Assembly: GCA_025356435.1 (NCBI GenBank)
Contig: JANXSY010000005.1
Span: forward strand, 1-36,025
Direction: 5' to 3'
Origin: Isosphaeraceae bacterium
Lineage (GTDB): Bacteria; Planctomycetota; Planctomycetia; Isosphaerales; Isosphaeraceae
DNA: 36,025 nt
A model generated the notes under the pieces. The model was not told where the DNA came from, searched no databases, and saw only the letters and a program-made list of their open reading frames with translations. Position 1 is the stretch's first letter. Every line of letters starts with the position of its first letter. Made by a program: the position numbers and the translations under genes. Below are positions 7,632 to 16,034 of the stretch, piece after piece.

Positions 7632-10211
7632 CTACTCGACATACACAAACTCGTTCAAGCACATCAGCGACTGACACACGTCTTCGAATGCCAAGCCAAC
7701 GGCATCGCTCTTGTTCTCAGCGCGATAGCGTTCGGACTGCGCGAGCAGGAAATCGAGACTGGCGACCAACTCTTCGGCCTCGGGTGCTCTTCCCAGGGCC
7801 AGGCGATAGGCACGCTGCACGGCAACAGCCGGAGAGTCCTTCGCCGACGACCTCACCCTCACGGCAAGCCCCTTCGCGTAGGCCCGCACTTGAGCGTTGT
7901 TCATCAGCGCGAGAGCCTGGGGCGCGACAGTCGTCGACGACCGCTTGCCGATTCCGACGAGGCTGTCGGGGGCGTCGAATAGATTCATGATCGGGATCAG
8001 TTGTGATCGTTTGATCTGAAAATAGACGCTCCGACGACGCATCGCTTCGTCGAGCGTGCCCGGCCCGTACATCGTCGAGTCAAGAAGTCCGGATACCGCG
8101 AGCATCGAGTCGCGGATCGCTTCGGCTTCAAGGCGACGGCGAGAATGTCGCCAGTAGAGGGTGTTATCGGGGTCGATCTTCGTGCGGACGGAGTCGTCGT
8201 CGGCCGTCTGCTGATAGACGGCGCTTGTCATCATCAGTTTATGAATCGGCTTGAGCCGCCATCCTCCCCGGACCAATTCGGCAGCAAGGTAGTCAAGCAG
8301 TTCGGGATGGGTAGGGCGTTCGCCCTGGGCACCGAAATCGCTGGGCGTGCCGACAATCCCCCGCCCGAAATGTGCCTGCCAGACCCGGTTGACGATCACT
8401 CGGGCCAGGAGGTGCCCCGCGCCATATTCCGTGTCGGCGATCCAATTCGCCAGGCCGAGCCTGCGGTACGACGTCCTCCAACCTTTGGGCGGGCTCGCCT
8501 TCCAGTGGCCCTCGCCGTCGGAGGCTCGGTTCAGCACGGTAAGGACGCCTGCCGAAGTCTCCCCTTGCTTCTGGGCGAGGTCGCCACGCTTGAGGAGATA
8601 TGTCTTCTCGAAGAAGTCACCCCCCTGGGTGTGAAACCGGATCGCGGGGACGCCCTCGCTTGTGACCATCACCTTCGCCGTCAGAGGCTTCGGGGCCGAC
8701 TTCTCGTGCTCGCGGACAAGGCGGTCGAGTGCCGTCCAGTCCTTATCAGTCGCGCGATACCAGGCGGCGAGAATCGACGTCTGCGCGGGTGTCCGCTTGT
8801 CAATGGGAAGGGCGAGCAACCCGTCGACCGCGCCCACGACCGCCTGCGCCGGTCCTGTCGGCGGTTTCGGAAGACGGGGTTTCGAGTCGAGCCAGCCTTT
8901 GAACCGTCCTGGCAGAGTGTCGCGCTCGAAGGTCGTTCGCGCCTCAACGAGCCGGGCGTGGGCCATCTCGTAGTCGGCCTTGGCTCCCTTGGTCGCTTCG
9001 GGGTTGAGGTCGAGGTCGATCTCGCTCCGGACGGTCGTGGTGAAGGTCGCGATCATCCGATAATAGTCGGCGGTGGGGATCGGGTCGAACTTGTGGTCGT
9101 GGCAACGGGCACAGCCGATAGTCAGGCCGAGCATGGCGGTGCCGGTGGTCGCGGCCATGTCGTCGAGTTCGTCGTACCGCTCCTTCTCGACCTGGTTCGC
9201 GGTGATCTGGGTCGCGTGCGTTCCCGCGCCGAGAAACCCGGTGGCCATGAGGGCCTGGGGGTTTTCGGGCTCGATCTCGTCGCCCGCGATCTGAAGCTTC
9301 GCGAAGCGATCGAAAGGCATATCTTCATTGAACGCACGGATCAGAAAGTCGCGATAATAGTAAGCAAACGGCCGATCATAGTCTTGTTCGTAACCGTGAC
9401 TTTCGCCATATCGGGCCAGGTCGAGCCAGTGCCGCGCCCATCGCTCGCCGAGGCGGGGGGAGGCGAGCAGGCGGTCAACGAGCCGTTCATAGGCCTCGGG
9501 CCGGGTGTCGGCATCGAAGGCGTCGATCTCTTCGGGAGTCGGCGGCAGGCCGGTGAGATCAAACGTGGCGCGACGAATCAGTCTCCGACGATCGACCAGG
9601 GGGTTGGGCTTGATCCCCTTGCCGTCGAGCTTCGTCAGGATGAACCGGTCGATGGGCGTCTTCACCCAAGAGGCATCGGCCACCTTCGGAGGCTCAACTC
9701 GGGCAAGGGGGCGGAACGACCAGAACGCGCGGTCGGCGTCGGTGACAACCGAACGGTCCTTGGTCGCGACGACCGCCTTCTCGACGAGCGGCCGGTCATA
9801 GGGCGCACCGGCGTCGATCCACTGCCCGAGCTTCGCAATCGCGTCGTCGGGCAGTTTGGCCGCCTTGAGTGGCATGTAGGGGCGATCAAGGTGAGAGACC
9901 ATCCGGAAGAGACGACTCTCCTTCGATTTCCCAGGCGCAACGCTCGGCCCTTCGCTCCCCTCGCGTAAGAGTCCCTCGCGGGTGGAGAGGTCAAAATCAC
10001 CTTTGGTCGTCTTGCCGCCGTGACAGCCAAGGCAGTGATCGGTGAGCGTCGCTCGCACGCCTCCCTTGAAGAGATCGAGGCCGCGTGCCATCGCGCGGGC
10101 ATGGTCAGGAGAGACCGGCCCATCGGCCGCGATGGCAGCTGTGGTCGCGAGGACGAACGTGAGGTATGCCGTCAACAGGGATGGACGGGTCGGCAGGACC
10201 AGTAAGTTCAT
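7632..10211 (-). CDS. PSCyt1-DUF1549-DUF1553 planctomycete CxxCH protein
   Basis: The 859-residue exported protein begins with a signal peptide (about 1-29), then a PSCyt1-type haem motif CLGCH at 60-64 with the usual GGKTTKGDFDLSTREGLLRE after it. DUF1549 covers about 185-390 (RRLIRRATFDLTGLPPTPEE, and a second cysteine-histidine motif CARCHDHKFDPI). DUF1553 covers about 580-830 (LANWIADTEYGAGHLLARVI, RVWQAHFGRGIVGTPSDFG). Function is unknown; the family is expanded in planctomycetes and often sits beside sulfatases and DUF1501 genes, so a role in polysaccharide handling has been suggested. I chose ATG at 10211 because GAGGAG lies 8 bases upstream and a signal peptide starts there. It heads the operon DUF1553-DUF1501-amidase-fluC. 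Confidence 0.9.
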   Translation of the reverse strand: MNLLVLPTRPSLLTAYLTFVLATTAAIAADGPVSPDHARAMARGLDLFKGGVRATLTDHCLGCHGGKTTKGDFDLSTREGLLREGSEGPSVAPGKSKESRLFRMVSHLDRPYMPLKAAKLPDDAIAKLGQWIDAGAPYDRPLVEKAVVATKDRSVVTDADRAFWSFRPLARVEPPKVADASWVKTPIDRFILTKLDGKGIKPNPLVDRRRLIRRATFDLTGLPPTPEEIDAFDADTRPEAYERLVDRLLASPRLGERWARHWLDLARYGESHGYEQDYDRPFAYYYRDFLIRAFNEDMPFDRFAKLQIAGDEIEPENPQALMATGFLGAGTHATQITANQVEKERYDELDDMAATTGTAMLGLTIGCARCHDHKFDPIPTADYYRMIATFTTTVRSEIDLDLNPEATKGAKADYEMAHARLVEARTTFERDTLPGRFKGWLDSKPRLPKPPTGPAQAVVGAVDGLLALPIDKRTPAQTSILAAWYRATDKDWTALDRLVREHEKSAPKPLTAKVMVTSEGVPAIRFHTQGGDFFEKTYLLKRGDLAQKQGETSAGVLTVLNRASDGEGHWKASPPKGWRTSYRRLGLANWIADTEYGAGHLLARVIVNRVWQAHFGRGIVGTPSDFGAQGERPTHPELLDYLAAELVRGGWRLKPIHKLMMTSAVYQQTADDDSVRTKIDPDNTLYWRHSRRRLEAEAIRDSMLAVSGLLDSTMYGPGTLDEAMRRRSVYFQIKRSQLIPIMNLFDAPDSLVGIGKRSSTTVAPQALALMNNAQVRAYAKGLAVRVRSSAKDSPAVAVQRAYRLALGRAPEAEELVASLDFLLAQSERYRAENKSDAVGLAFEDVCQSLMCLNEFVYVE

Positions 10212-10399
10212 CCGGCGGACTCCTCGGGCCAGGCGGGGTGCGGCGGCAGGCGATCCGTCTATCATCGCGAGTCGAGGCCCCCCGGTTCAAGCCCTTCGCC
10301 CCGACGGCCGCGCACCGCGCCTGGATTTCGACGGCCCGGTGGCCTAAACTCCAACCGGATGATAGCTCGAATTTCCCGCGACCTCGGAGACAGCCGCCG

Positions 10400-10570
10400 A
10401 TGCGAAAGTCGCTCACACGGATCGTCCCGCTCCTGCTGGCTTGCAGCCTCACGGGGTGCGGGTCGGGCATGGCCGACGCCTCGCTCAAGCCCGAAGTGAC
10501 GGGCAAGGGACCGACTGAACCCGGCGGCCCCGTCAACTTCGAGAAGGCCCCGAAGGCCGCGCACGAGTAA
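10400..10570 (+). CDS. Very small lipoprotein
   Basis: A 56-residue open frame starts [20 protein letters not shown] and has a textbook lipobox (L-T-G-C, cysteine at 20). The mature part is about 36 residues, rich in proline, glycine and lysine, with no recognisable domain. A GGAGA ribosome site lies about 9 bases before the ATG. Its TAA overlaps the ATG of the YnfA gene by one base (TAATG), so the two are probably translated together. A longer in-frame reading from 10166 would bury the signal peptide and is rejected. I do not recognise a named family; an exported, membrane-anchored peptide is all that can be supported. Confidence 0.7.
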   Translation: MRKSLTRIVPLLLACSLTGCGSGMADASLKPEVTGKGPTEPGGPVNFEKAPKAAHE

Positions 10571-10899
10571 TGCTCAAGTCGCTCGGCTGGTATCTGATCG
10601 CCGCGTTCGCCGAGATCGCTGGATGTTTCTCGTTCTGGGCCTGGCTCCGGACGGGCAATAGTGGCCTCTGGGTCGTCCCGGGGATGGTCTCGCTCGCGGC
10701 ATTCGCACTGGCGCTGACACGGGTCGAAGCCGAACTCGCCGGTCGGGCCTACGCCGCTTATGGTGGGATCTATATCCTCGCGTCGATCGTCTGGATGTGG
10801 GCGGTCGAGCGGTCGAGGCCCGACCGGTGGGACTTCCTCGGCGCGATGATCTGCATCGCCGGAACGGCGGTGATTCTGGGCGGGCCGAGGGCGAAATAA
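10570..10899 (+). CDS. YnfA/UPF0060 family inner-membrane protein
   Basis: The 109-residue product has four predicted membrane helices and the full-length conserved layout of the YnfA (UPF0060) family. Typical blocks are [15 protein letters not shown] near the start, the [19 protein letters not shown] segment in the middle, and [21 protein letters not shown] at the end. The family is related in size and topology to small multidrug-resistance (SMR) transporters, but its transport substrate is not firmly established. The gene shares TAATG with the preceding small lipoprotein gene. It converges on the pilin operon, with 48 bases between the stops. Confidence 0.92.
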   Translation: MLKSLGWYLIAAFAEIAGCFSFWAWLRTGNSGLWVVPGMVSLAAFALALTRVEAELAGRAYAAYGGIYILASIVWMWAVERSRPDRWDFLGAMICIAGTAVILGGPRAK

Positions 10900-10947
10900 G
10901 TCGGAGGAAGCGCCGGGCGATCGGGCTCGATCTCCCTCCTTCCAACC

Positions 10948-11940
10948 TCAATATGATTCGGCGCTGATCATCTCGCCGTCGGCACGATTACCGAGGAGTT
11001 GATAGACACGCGGGGTGATCGACTGCTTGAGGAACCGGACTGACCCGTCTCCGAAGGCGAAGTTCGAGCCTCCTGCGTGATAGGAGCCGAACCCGCCGAC
11101 CGGGTCGGCCGGGGCCTCGGGCTTCTTCTTGGGGATTGGCTTGCCCGTTGCCTTAGCCTCCTCCTCAGCCGCTTTCTCGGCAGTGAGAGAGGCCGAAGTC
11201 GGCGGGCTGACGGTCAGGAATGACGGGCGATTGAGCCCGATGGCGTCGCCGGTATTCCTCAAGGTGCTCCGGGTGCCCGAGGCCCAGCCCAGTTGGCTAG
11301 GGCCTTGGAAGAGCTCGCCGAAGAAGATCGTCTGCGAGGTGCCGTCTTCGATATCTTCATAGCGGACGCGGCTATTGAGATAGAAGACACCGTGGTTCGT
11401 CGTGTCGATGGCAGCCTCGGCGTCGTGATGGCAGGCGGCATACGCGTTGCTGGCCGCCGGTCCGACCGAGGAGTTTGCAGGCAGATTGGGGTTGGTCGTG
11501 CCGACGCTCCAAATTCCCTGGGAATCGCTCGGGCAGAGAAATACGCTCATCGTGACCGCGCGGGCGGTCGCGTTCTCCCCGCTGTAGACACCGACCTTAA
11601 AATTCAAGTGGTTGTACACGTTTTTGTGTTCGAGGAACGGCAAGATCTGGCTCACCCAGTTGTGGTGATACCCAGTCGGCATATTATTGATCGGCCCGGT
11701 CGGGTTGATCGAACCGGGAGGGAGCACTTCATGCGAGGTCTCGTAGTTCTTGGTTGCGAGCACGATCTGCATCAGGTTGTTCACGCACTGGGCTCGCCTC
11801 GCAGCCTCGCGGGCCGCTTGTACGGCAGGCAATAGCAGGGCGACCAGGACGGCGATGATCGCGATCACCACCAGCAATTCGATGAGCGTGAAGGCCCTAC
11901 TGGGCCGACGGGTCGATTCGACGCGACGTTGAGAGGTCAT
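10948..11940 (-). CDS. DUF1559 pseudopilin with H-x9-DG C-terminal motif
   Basis: The 330-residue product has a type IV pilin/GspG-like N-terminus: after a basic leader, AFTLIELLVVIAIIAVLVA begins at residue 16, with the cleavage site before F17 and the glutamate at +5. A DUF1559 domain follows. Near the C-terminus, HAGGSNFAFGDG gives the H-x9-DG motif characteristic of planctomycete, Verrucomicrobia and Lentisphaerae pseudopilins. These are thought to be assembled by a type II secretion-like apparatus, and the family is expanded in planctomycete genomes. It is the last gene of the apparatus operon, its start overlapping the upstream gene by ATGA. A lysine/glutamate-rich insert (about 255-275, EKAAEEEAKATGKPIPKKKP) is unusual within the domain. 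Confidence 0.92.
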   Translation of the reverse strand: MTSQRRVESTRRPSRAFTLIELLVVIAIIAVLVALLLPAVQAAREAARRAQCVNNLMQIVLATKNYETSHEVLPPGSINPTGPINNMPTGYHHNWVSQILPFLEHKNVYNHLNFKVGVYSGENATARAVTMSVFLCPSDSQGIWSVGTTNPNLPANSSVGPAASNAYAACHHDAEAAIDTTNHGVFYLNSRVRYEDIEDGTSQTIFFGELFQGPSQLGWASGTRSTLRNTGDAIGLNRPSFLTVSPPTSASLTAEKAAEEEAKATGKPIPKKKPEAPADPVGGFGSYHAGGSNFAFGDGSVRFLKQSITPRVYQLLGNRADGEMISAESY

Positions 11941-12365
11941 TTCGGGTCTTCTCCCTTGCGAGCGGATGAGAATTCGATGGTCTGTTCGATCGATTCGCGG
12001 GCGCGTCGGGCCTCGGCCTTGGGATAGTCGGCACGGACTCGGATCAGTCGAAGGCTCGGCTTGCCGGTCACGGCCTCAACCTTGATCACGACCGCGCCGT
12101 CGCCCCGGCCTCCGAACTCGGCGGCGGCGAGTTCCCAGATCTCGCCTGCGTAGTCGGGCTCCTTCGCAAGTCGGGCCATTGCGCGGCCCATCCCTGACTG
12201 CGCGAGCCACTCGGCCTGGAGCCGGCGCTCGGCCGATCTCAGGTCGGCGCGGCGGAGCACGACGGCCCGGAACAGTGACCCGCCCAGGATCGTAACGACC
12301 GCCAGCGTCATCACCAGCGCGACGGCGATGAAGCCGCGTCGGCGGTCTGGACTCGATACGATCAT
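11937..12365 (-). CDS. GspK/PilX-like minor pseudopilin
   Basis: This 142-residue protein starts with RRGFIAVALVMTLAVVTILGG after a short leader: a prepilin-type glycine-phenylalanine cleavage site and a hydrophobic helix, but without the glutamate at +5. Lack of that glutamate is characteristic of GspK/PilX-type minor pilins that initiate or cap a pseudopilus. The following segment, RSAERRLQAEWLAQSGMGRAM, resembles the start of the GspK/PilX periplasmic part. At 142 residues it is much shorter than true GspK (about 300), so the large alpha-helical domain is absent. Both ends overlap neighbours by 4 bases. Assignment is by N-terminus and operon position. Confidence 0.68.
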   Translation of the reverse strand: MIVSSPDRRRGFIAVALVMTLAVVTILGGSLFRAVVLRRADLRSAERRLQAEWLAQSGMGRAMARLAKEPDYAGEIWELAAAEFGGRGDGAVVIKVEAVTGKPSLRLIRVRADYPKAEARRARESIEQTIEFSSARKGEDPK

Positions 12366-12880
12366 CGCCTCACCTCCCGGCCCAGCCGAGCATTCCGCCC
12401 GACTTCGGCCTCGATCCGATAGTCGCGATAGACGGGGTCGGAGGGCTTGCCGTTGATCGTTGCGAGCTGGAGCACGATCAACCGAACCGCCCCTTCCTGC
12501 ACCAATTCGAATCGCGCAGAAGTGCGAATCGGGCGGCGAAAGAGTTCCATGCGGTTCGGCTTGCCCTTGCGGAGGTCAGTGCGAAGGATATCATCCTCGC
12601 GGACGAGGTATTCGATCGATTGGCCGTCTGCGAGAGGGACGATCAGCTTGCCTTCGGTCACCTCGACCCGCGCCGTCGCGGCGTGGGCGTCAGACCGCAG
12701 CGTTGAGCCGAGTCGTTCGAGACTCGACGCGGCAACGGCCCGGCCGCGCTCGCCCCGTTCGAGCCGGAGCATCGAGCCGATGAGGCCCGCGGTGAGGGTG
12801 AGCATGGCCGTCATGCAGCTCATGACAGTAATCATTTCAATCAGGCTATAGCCACGTCGTTTTCTTGGCTTGATGTTCAT
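12362..12880 (-). CDS. PilW/GspJ-like minor pseudopilin
   Basis: The 172-residue product has a class III signal: KPRKRRG is followed by YSLIEMITVMSCMTAMLTL, giving cleavage after glycine 10 and glutamate at +5. A coiled amphipathic helix (LRLERGERGRAVAASSLERL) and a beta-rich C-terminal half follow, as in GspJ and PilW minor pilins. Overlaps of 4 bases with both neighbours place it in one translational unit with the other pilins. It cannot be assigned to GspJ or PilW from the sequence alone. Confidence 0.75.
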   Translation of the reverse strand: MNIKPRKRRGYSLIEMITVMSCMTAMLTLTAGLIGSMLRLERGERGRAVAASSLERLGSTLRSDAHAATARVEVTEGKLIVPLADGQSIEYLVREDDILRTDLRKGKPNRMELFRRPIRTSARFELVQEGAVRLIVLQLATINGKPSDPVYRDYRIEAEVGRNARLGREVRR

Positions 12881-13308
12881 GGCTTGGTCGCTCCTTGGTG
12901 ATAGACCCAGCTCACCAGCCGGACCGGAGCCTCAGGCCCGCCTGTCCTGTCGCGCCAACGAACCTCGACGGCGATCTTCTTGGCTGGAGGTTCTCCCGAC
13001 GCCGGGGCGATCGCCACGTCAACCGAGCCGCCACGCAAGGCCGATGACGTGGGGACGGCGAGGGTGATCCCCTTCGCGTACTCGGGCGTCAATTCGTCCC
13101 ATGTCCGGCTCGTCACGCGTTCCATCACGTTTGCAGCCTCCTGGAACGCGCGCTGACGCTGCTCGGCCGCCTTCCGCTCGGCGGCGAGGCCGATGACGAT
13201 CTGCGCGACCAGCACGAGCGCGACCATGAGCAGGATTGCAGAGACCGCGACCTCCGCGAGGCCGAACCCTCGCCGTTTCGTCCGAGTCGACGGGTTGATA
13301 GTCATCAC
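12877..13308 (-). CDS. PilV/GspI-like minor pseudopilin
   Basis: The 143-residue product begins with a basic leader and RRGFGLAEVAVSAILLMVAL, a prepilin cleavage site with glutamate at +5. FGLAEV with the early small-residue helix is typical of GspI/PilV, and the helix continues into a charged coil (ERKAAEQRQRAFQEAANVMERV), as in those families. The C-terminal half is a short beta-rich domain containing VEVRWRD. ATGA overlaps link it to the GspF-like gene upstream and the PilW-like gene downstream. Confidence 0.72.
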   Translation of the reverse strand: MMTINPSTRTKRRGFGLAEVAVSAILLMVALVLVAQIVIGLAAERKAAEQRQRAFQEAANVMERVTSRTWDELTPEYAKGITLAVPTSSALRGGSVDVAIAPASGEPPAKKIAVEVRWRDRTGGPEAPVRLVSWVYHQGATKP

Positions 13309-14711
13309 GACAGCCTCTCGATCAGGATCACCAGCGGATAGAAGTAGGAGACCGCGAAGACGCCGACAAGGCCACAGACTCCGATGAAGAGGAACGACAT
13401 GAGCACCTGGTTGACAATCTGCATGATGTGGCCAAGCTTGCGGGCGCTCCCCTCAGCCAGCTCTCGGAGTGCCCAGGTGAGGTTGCCGACACGACGAGAC
13501 GATTCGAGCAGGGCGGCGTCGCTCCGAGTGATGAGTCCGAATCGGGACAGCGCCTCGATCCAGTCGAGCCCCTGGGTCGCTGCCAGGTAGGCCCCCGCGA
13601 GCCGCTGGCGGACCCATGACGTTGGATACCACCTCGCCAGGATCTGAAGGCCGACACCGATCGGCCGGTCCCCCCCGACGATCATCGCGAGACATCGCAG
13701 GATCAGCACCGTGTGACGCCGGAGGAAGATCCGGTCGATGAACGGCACCTTGAGACTGCCGTAGCCGGCGAAGGCAAACGCGGTGTAGAGCACGAACAAC
13801 CCTTGGACCATGATGAGGACTGGCAGGACGTAGAACTTGGTCAGCCAGTGGCTCAGAGTGAGAACCAAGATCGTCATGGAAGGAAGGCCGATACCGAAGT
13901 CTTTGAAGATCGCTTCGAACTTTGGCGTGACGAAGTAGAGGAGCATCCCCGTGACGACCTGGAGAACGGCCAGCACCATGAAGAAGTAGCCCACCTTCGC
14001 ACCGAAGTTCTGCCAGCCGGCGGGGCGAGCGGATCGTGACTGGGCCGCATCTTGAAGCGCCTTGGCAAGAGAGCCGGAGTCGTGGCCGACGCGAACCATC
14101 ACCTTCGCCGTCGCGGTGGTCGACGTCCTCACGAAGTCGAGCGAGTCGGGCAAGGGCATCCCGTAGTTGAGGCATTCGGCAAGCCGCAGGGCGCGGAGGC
14201 GATAGACGCCGCTCGTCTGCTGCGCCAGCGCCGAGACGGCCGGGCCGAGCGGGCGATTTCGTTCGGCGGCGAGTGCCAGGACCCAGAGAAGTGAATCCTG
14301 CTCGACGGCTCGTCGACGGAGGACGACGAAGACGAGCCCGCCGATCACGATCGGCATAATCAATAAGGTAAGCCAGCCGGTCAACACGATCGAGAACACC
14401 GTCAGTCCAACGACGACGACAATCCAACCCAGACCCGACCAGCGTGCCTGCCATCGCGTCAGGAAGAAGCCCGAGCCGACGATAGTGAGGGCGGTCGTCA
14501 GGACCGCGAGAAGCAAGTCGTCTGCCCGACCCGACCGGAGGAACTGCGCGATCGCCGCGATCACCACAGCCACAACCGCCGACAAGATCATGATGTGCCG
14601 CAGTCCGAACTGGCTCCGCTTCGGCGGAGGCGGCGGGACCGGCAATTCGGGCGGCAGGTCGGTCGGCCCCTTGAGGCCAACCTCGCCCTCCCACGGTTCA
14701 ACCCACGTCAT
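13305..14711 (-). CDS. GspF/PilC-type inner-membrane platform protein with extra N-terminal membrane region
   Basis: The 468-residue protein is the most divergent of three GspF-like proteins here. It begins with a cytoplasmic proline-rich stretch (LPPELPVPPPPPKRS) followed by three or four hydrophobic helices (about 38-130) not found in standard GspF. Two weak type II secretion F domains follow, one starting near LLWVLALAAERNRPLGPAVS and the second near AMIVGGDRPIGVGLQILARW. The usual membrane helices lie after each domain, the last being FLFIGVCGLVGVFAVSYFYPL. GspF proteins form the membrane platform that couples the ATPase to pseudopilin assembly. It overlaps the second gspF gene and the PilV-like gene by 4 bases each. 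The domain call for the first half is less certain than for the second. Confidence 0.8.
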   Translation of the reverse strand: MTWVEPWEGEVGLKGPTDLPPELPVPPPPPKRSQFGLRHIMILSAVVAVVIAAIAQFLRSGRADDLLLAVLTTALTIVGSGFFLTRWQARWSGLGWIVVVVGLTVFSIVLTGWLTLLIMPIVIGGLVFVVLRRRAVEQDSLLWVLALAAERNRPLGPAVSALAQQTSGVYRLRALRLAECLNYGMPLPDSLDFVRTSTTATAKVMVRVGHDSGSLAKALQDAAQSRSARPAGWQNFGAKVGYFFMVLAVLQVVTGMLLYFVTPKFEAIFKDFGIGLPSMTILVLTLSHWLTKFYVLPVLIMVQGLFVLYTAFAFAGYGSLKVPFIDRIFLRRHTVLILRCLAMIVGGDRPIGVGLQILARWYPTSWVRQRLAGAYLAATQGLDWIEALSRFGLITRSDAALLESSRRVGNLTWALRELAEGSARKLGHIMQIVNQVLMSFLFIGVCGLVGVFAVSYFYPLVILIERLS

Positions 14712-15814
14712 CCGGAGAGCCTCGAAATGAGGTTAATCATGGGCATATATAGGGCCGTAATCACGAATCCGATTCCCCAGACCACGAACAAGACTGTGAA
14801 CACGGCGATCAGGGTCGACGCGAACGACGCCTGTGCCTGGGCGCGGGCCTCGAACATGTCGCCCGCCATGTGAAGCGACGGCGAGAGGTCTCCGCGATCC
14901 TCGGAACCGTCGAGCACTTCGCGGAGGCCCGCCGGGCAGCTGGGCCAGAGAACCAACGATTCCGACAGCGTGCGCCCGTGCTCGACCGATCGCCGAAGCT
15001 CCATCCCCGTCTTCGCCAATGCGGGGTCATTCACCCCCTGCCCCGCCAACTCCAAGGCCTCGGGAAGCGGCATCTCGCTCTCGACGAGCAGGCCGACCAT
15101 GTGGCAATACTCGGCCAGTACGCTCCAACGGAGCATCGGCCCGTAAAGCGGGATGCCCAGAATGATTCGGCGACGATCAATCGGGCCTGCCAGGAATCGG
15201 GCCGAGACGAGCCCGATCCCACCGATCACCGCGACCGCGATCAAGAGCCCCAGGCCGCGCTCTCTAGTCACGCGAGCCAGAAGAAATAGGGCCGACGTGA
15301 TCGCCGGAATGTTGATGCCGAAATCCTTGAGGATAAACTCGAACGCCTGGACGATTGAATGGCAGAGGAACAAGTAGAGCGCCCCCAGGACGCAAACGAG
15401 GAAGGCCGGATAAGCGATCACGAGCCGGAATCGGCGTCGGAGGTTCTCGCCGAGGCTCGCATATCGGACATACTGCCCGAGCACATCAGCGAGCTTGCCC
15501 GACTCGGCTCCGGCGACAATCAGCCCGCGGAGGTGGACAGGAAACCGGTCGGCCAGCTCGATCATGGCGGCATCGAGCGACGTACCGAGTTCGATCCGGT
15601 CGGCGGTCGCTACGAGAGCGTGACGTAGCCGTTTCGACGGCAACTCGGAAGCGAGGGCGCGAAGACCCGAGGGCAGCGGGAGCCCGGTCCGAGTCAGCGT
15701 GACCAGATGCTCGACGAATTCGGCCGATTCAACGACCGTCGCGCGCCCGACCCTTTGCGTGACCCACGGGACCTCGGGGGTCGCGACCGGCTCGGCCTCT
15801 TCGTGAATCGACAT
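14708..15814 (-). CDS. Type II secretion GspF family platform protein
   Basis: This 368-residue protein has the normal two-domain GspF/PilC form. The first F domain contains EFVEHLVTLTRTGLPLPSGL and LIVAGAESGKLADVLGQYVRY, with a membrane hairpin after it. The second contains RWSVLAEYCHMVGLLVESEM and the late helix LFVVWGIGFVITALYMPMINL. I chose ATG at 15814 (MSIHEEAEP) because an AGGGTGG site lies about 10 bases before it, and the open frame upstream to 15892 has no relation to the family. A 220-base gap separates it from the preceding gspF gene, the only long break in this operon. Its stop overlaps the third gspF by ATGA. Confidence 0.9.
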   Translation of the reverse strand: MSIHEEAEPVATPEVPWVTQRVGRATVVESAEFVEHLVTLTRTGLPLPSGLRALASELPSKRLRHALVATADRIELGTSLDAAMIELADRFPVHLRGLIVAGAESGKLADVLGQYVRYASLGENLRRRFRLVIAYPAFLVCVLGALYLFLCHSIVQAFEFILKDFGINIPAITSALFLLARVTRERGLGLLIAVAVIGGIGLVSARFLAGPIDRRRIILGIPLYGPMLRWSVLAEYCHMVGLLVESEMPLPEALELAGQGVNDPALAKTGMELRRSVEHGRTLSESLVLWPSCPAGLREVLDGSEDRGDLSPSLHMAGDMFEARAQAQASFASTLIAVFTVLFVVWGIGFVITALYMPMINLISRLSG

Positions 15815-15851
15815 TGGCGTAGCCACCCTGTAAATGCAACAGGAACAGGAG

Positions 15852-16009
15852 GATTGCAAAGCGATCATTTCTTGGGCGATCTCGGGTCGCACCGGTGAGG
15901 ATCGTCCTCCGCACGGTCGGCCGATGACCTGTCACTTCACCTCCCCAGTTCGCAAACCGGGGCCACCCAACTCAAGGGCTTCTCTTGCAAGAGGCGCGAC
16001 TTTGCAATC
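15852..16009. repeat. 10-bp inverted repeat flanking a hairpin-rich 138-base segment
   Basis: GATTGCAAAG (15852-15861) and CTTTGCAATC (16000-16009) are exact reverse complements. Together they frame a segment that also includes the CCCCAGTT/AACCGGGG hairpin and the CTCTTGCAAGAG palindrome. Terminal inverted repeats around a short segment resemble a miniature mobile element, but no target duplication is evident, so this is only a structural note. Confidence 0.35.
15943..15962. other. Strong 8-bp hairpin
   Basis: CCCCAGTT (15943-15950) and AACCGGGG (15955-15962) pair over 8 bases with one G-T pair and a 4-base loop. It lies between two gspF genes and would form in the minus-strand transcript. 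No T-run follows on the minus strand, so it looks more like an RNA stability or attenuation structure than an intrinsic terminator. Confidence 0.45.
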
Positions 16010-16034
16010 TTTCTGAAGGACAGGAGACGGAGGT

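Larger units (their letters stand above)
15815..16034. other. Non-coding gap inside the secretion operon
   Basis: This 220-base stretch interrupts an otherwise tightly packed minus-strand operon. I see no gene. It contains a strong hairpin (15943-15962), a 12-bp perfect palindrome CTCTTGCAAGAG (15982-15993), and a 10-bp inverted repeat, GATTGCAAAG at 15852-15861 with CTTTGCAATC at 16000-16009. It may contain an internal promoter or an RNA processing site for the downstream genes; no clear -35/-10 pair was found. Confidence 0.6.

Noticed and set aside
8145..9968. 607-codon open frame on the plus strand
   Set aside because: It lies entirely antisense to the DUF1549/DUF1553 gene, which has clear family motifs. 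Long antisense frames are common in GC-rich genes and its translation shows no domain.
10900..10947. Possible bidirectional terminator between ynfA-like and DUF1559 genes
   Set aside because: Only a 5-bp GATCG/CGATC pairing with weak flanks is visible, and no T-run; not strong enough to annotate.
13453..14694. 413-codon open frame on the minus strand in another frame
   Set aside because: Shadow of the third gspF gene; arginine-rich, without membrane segments or domain.
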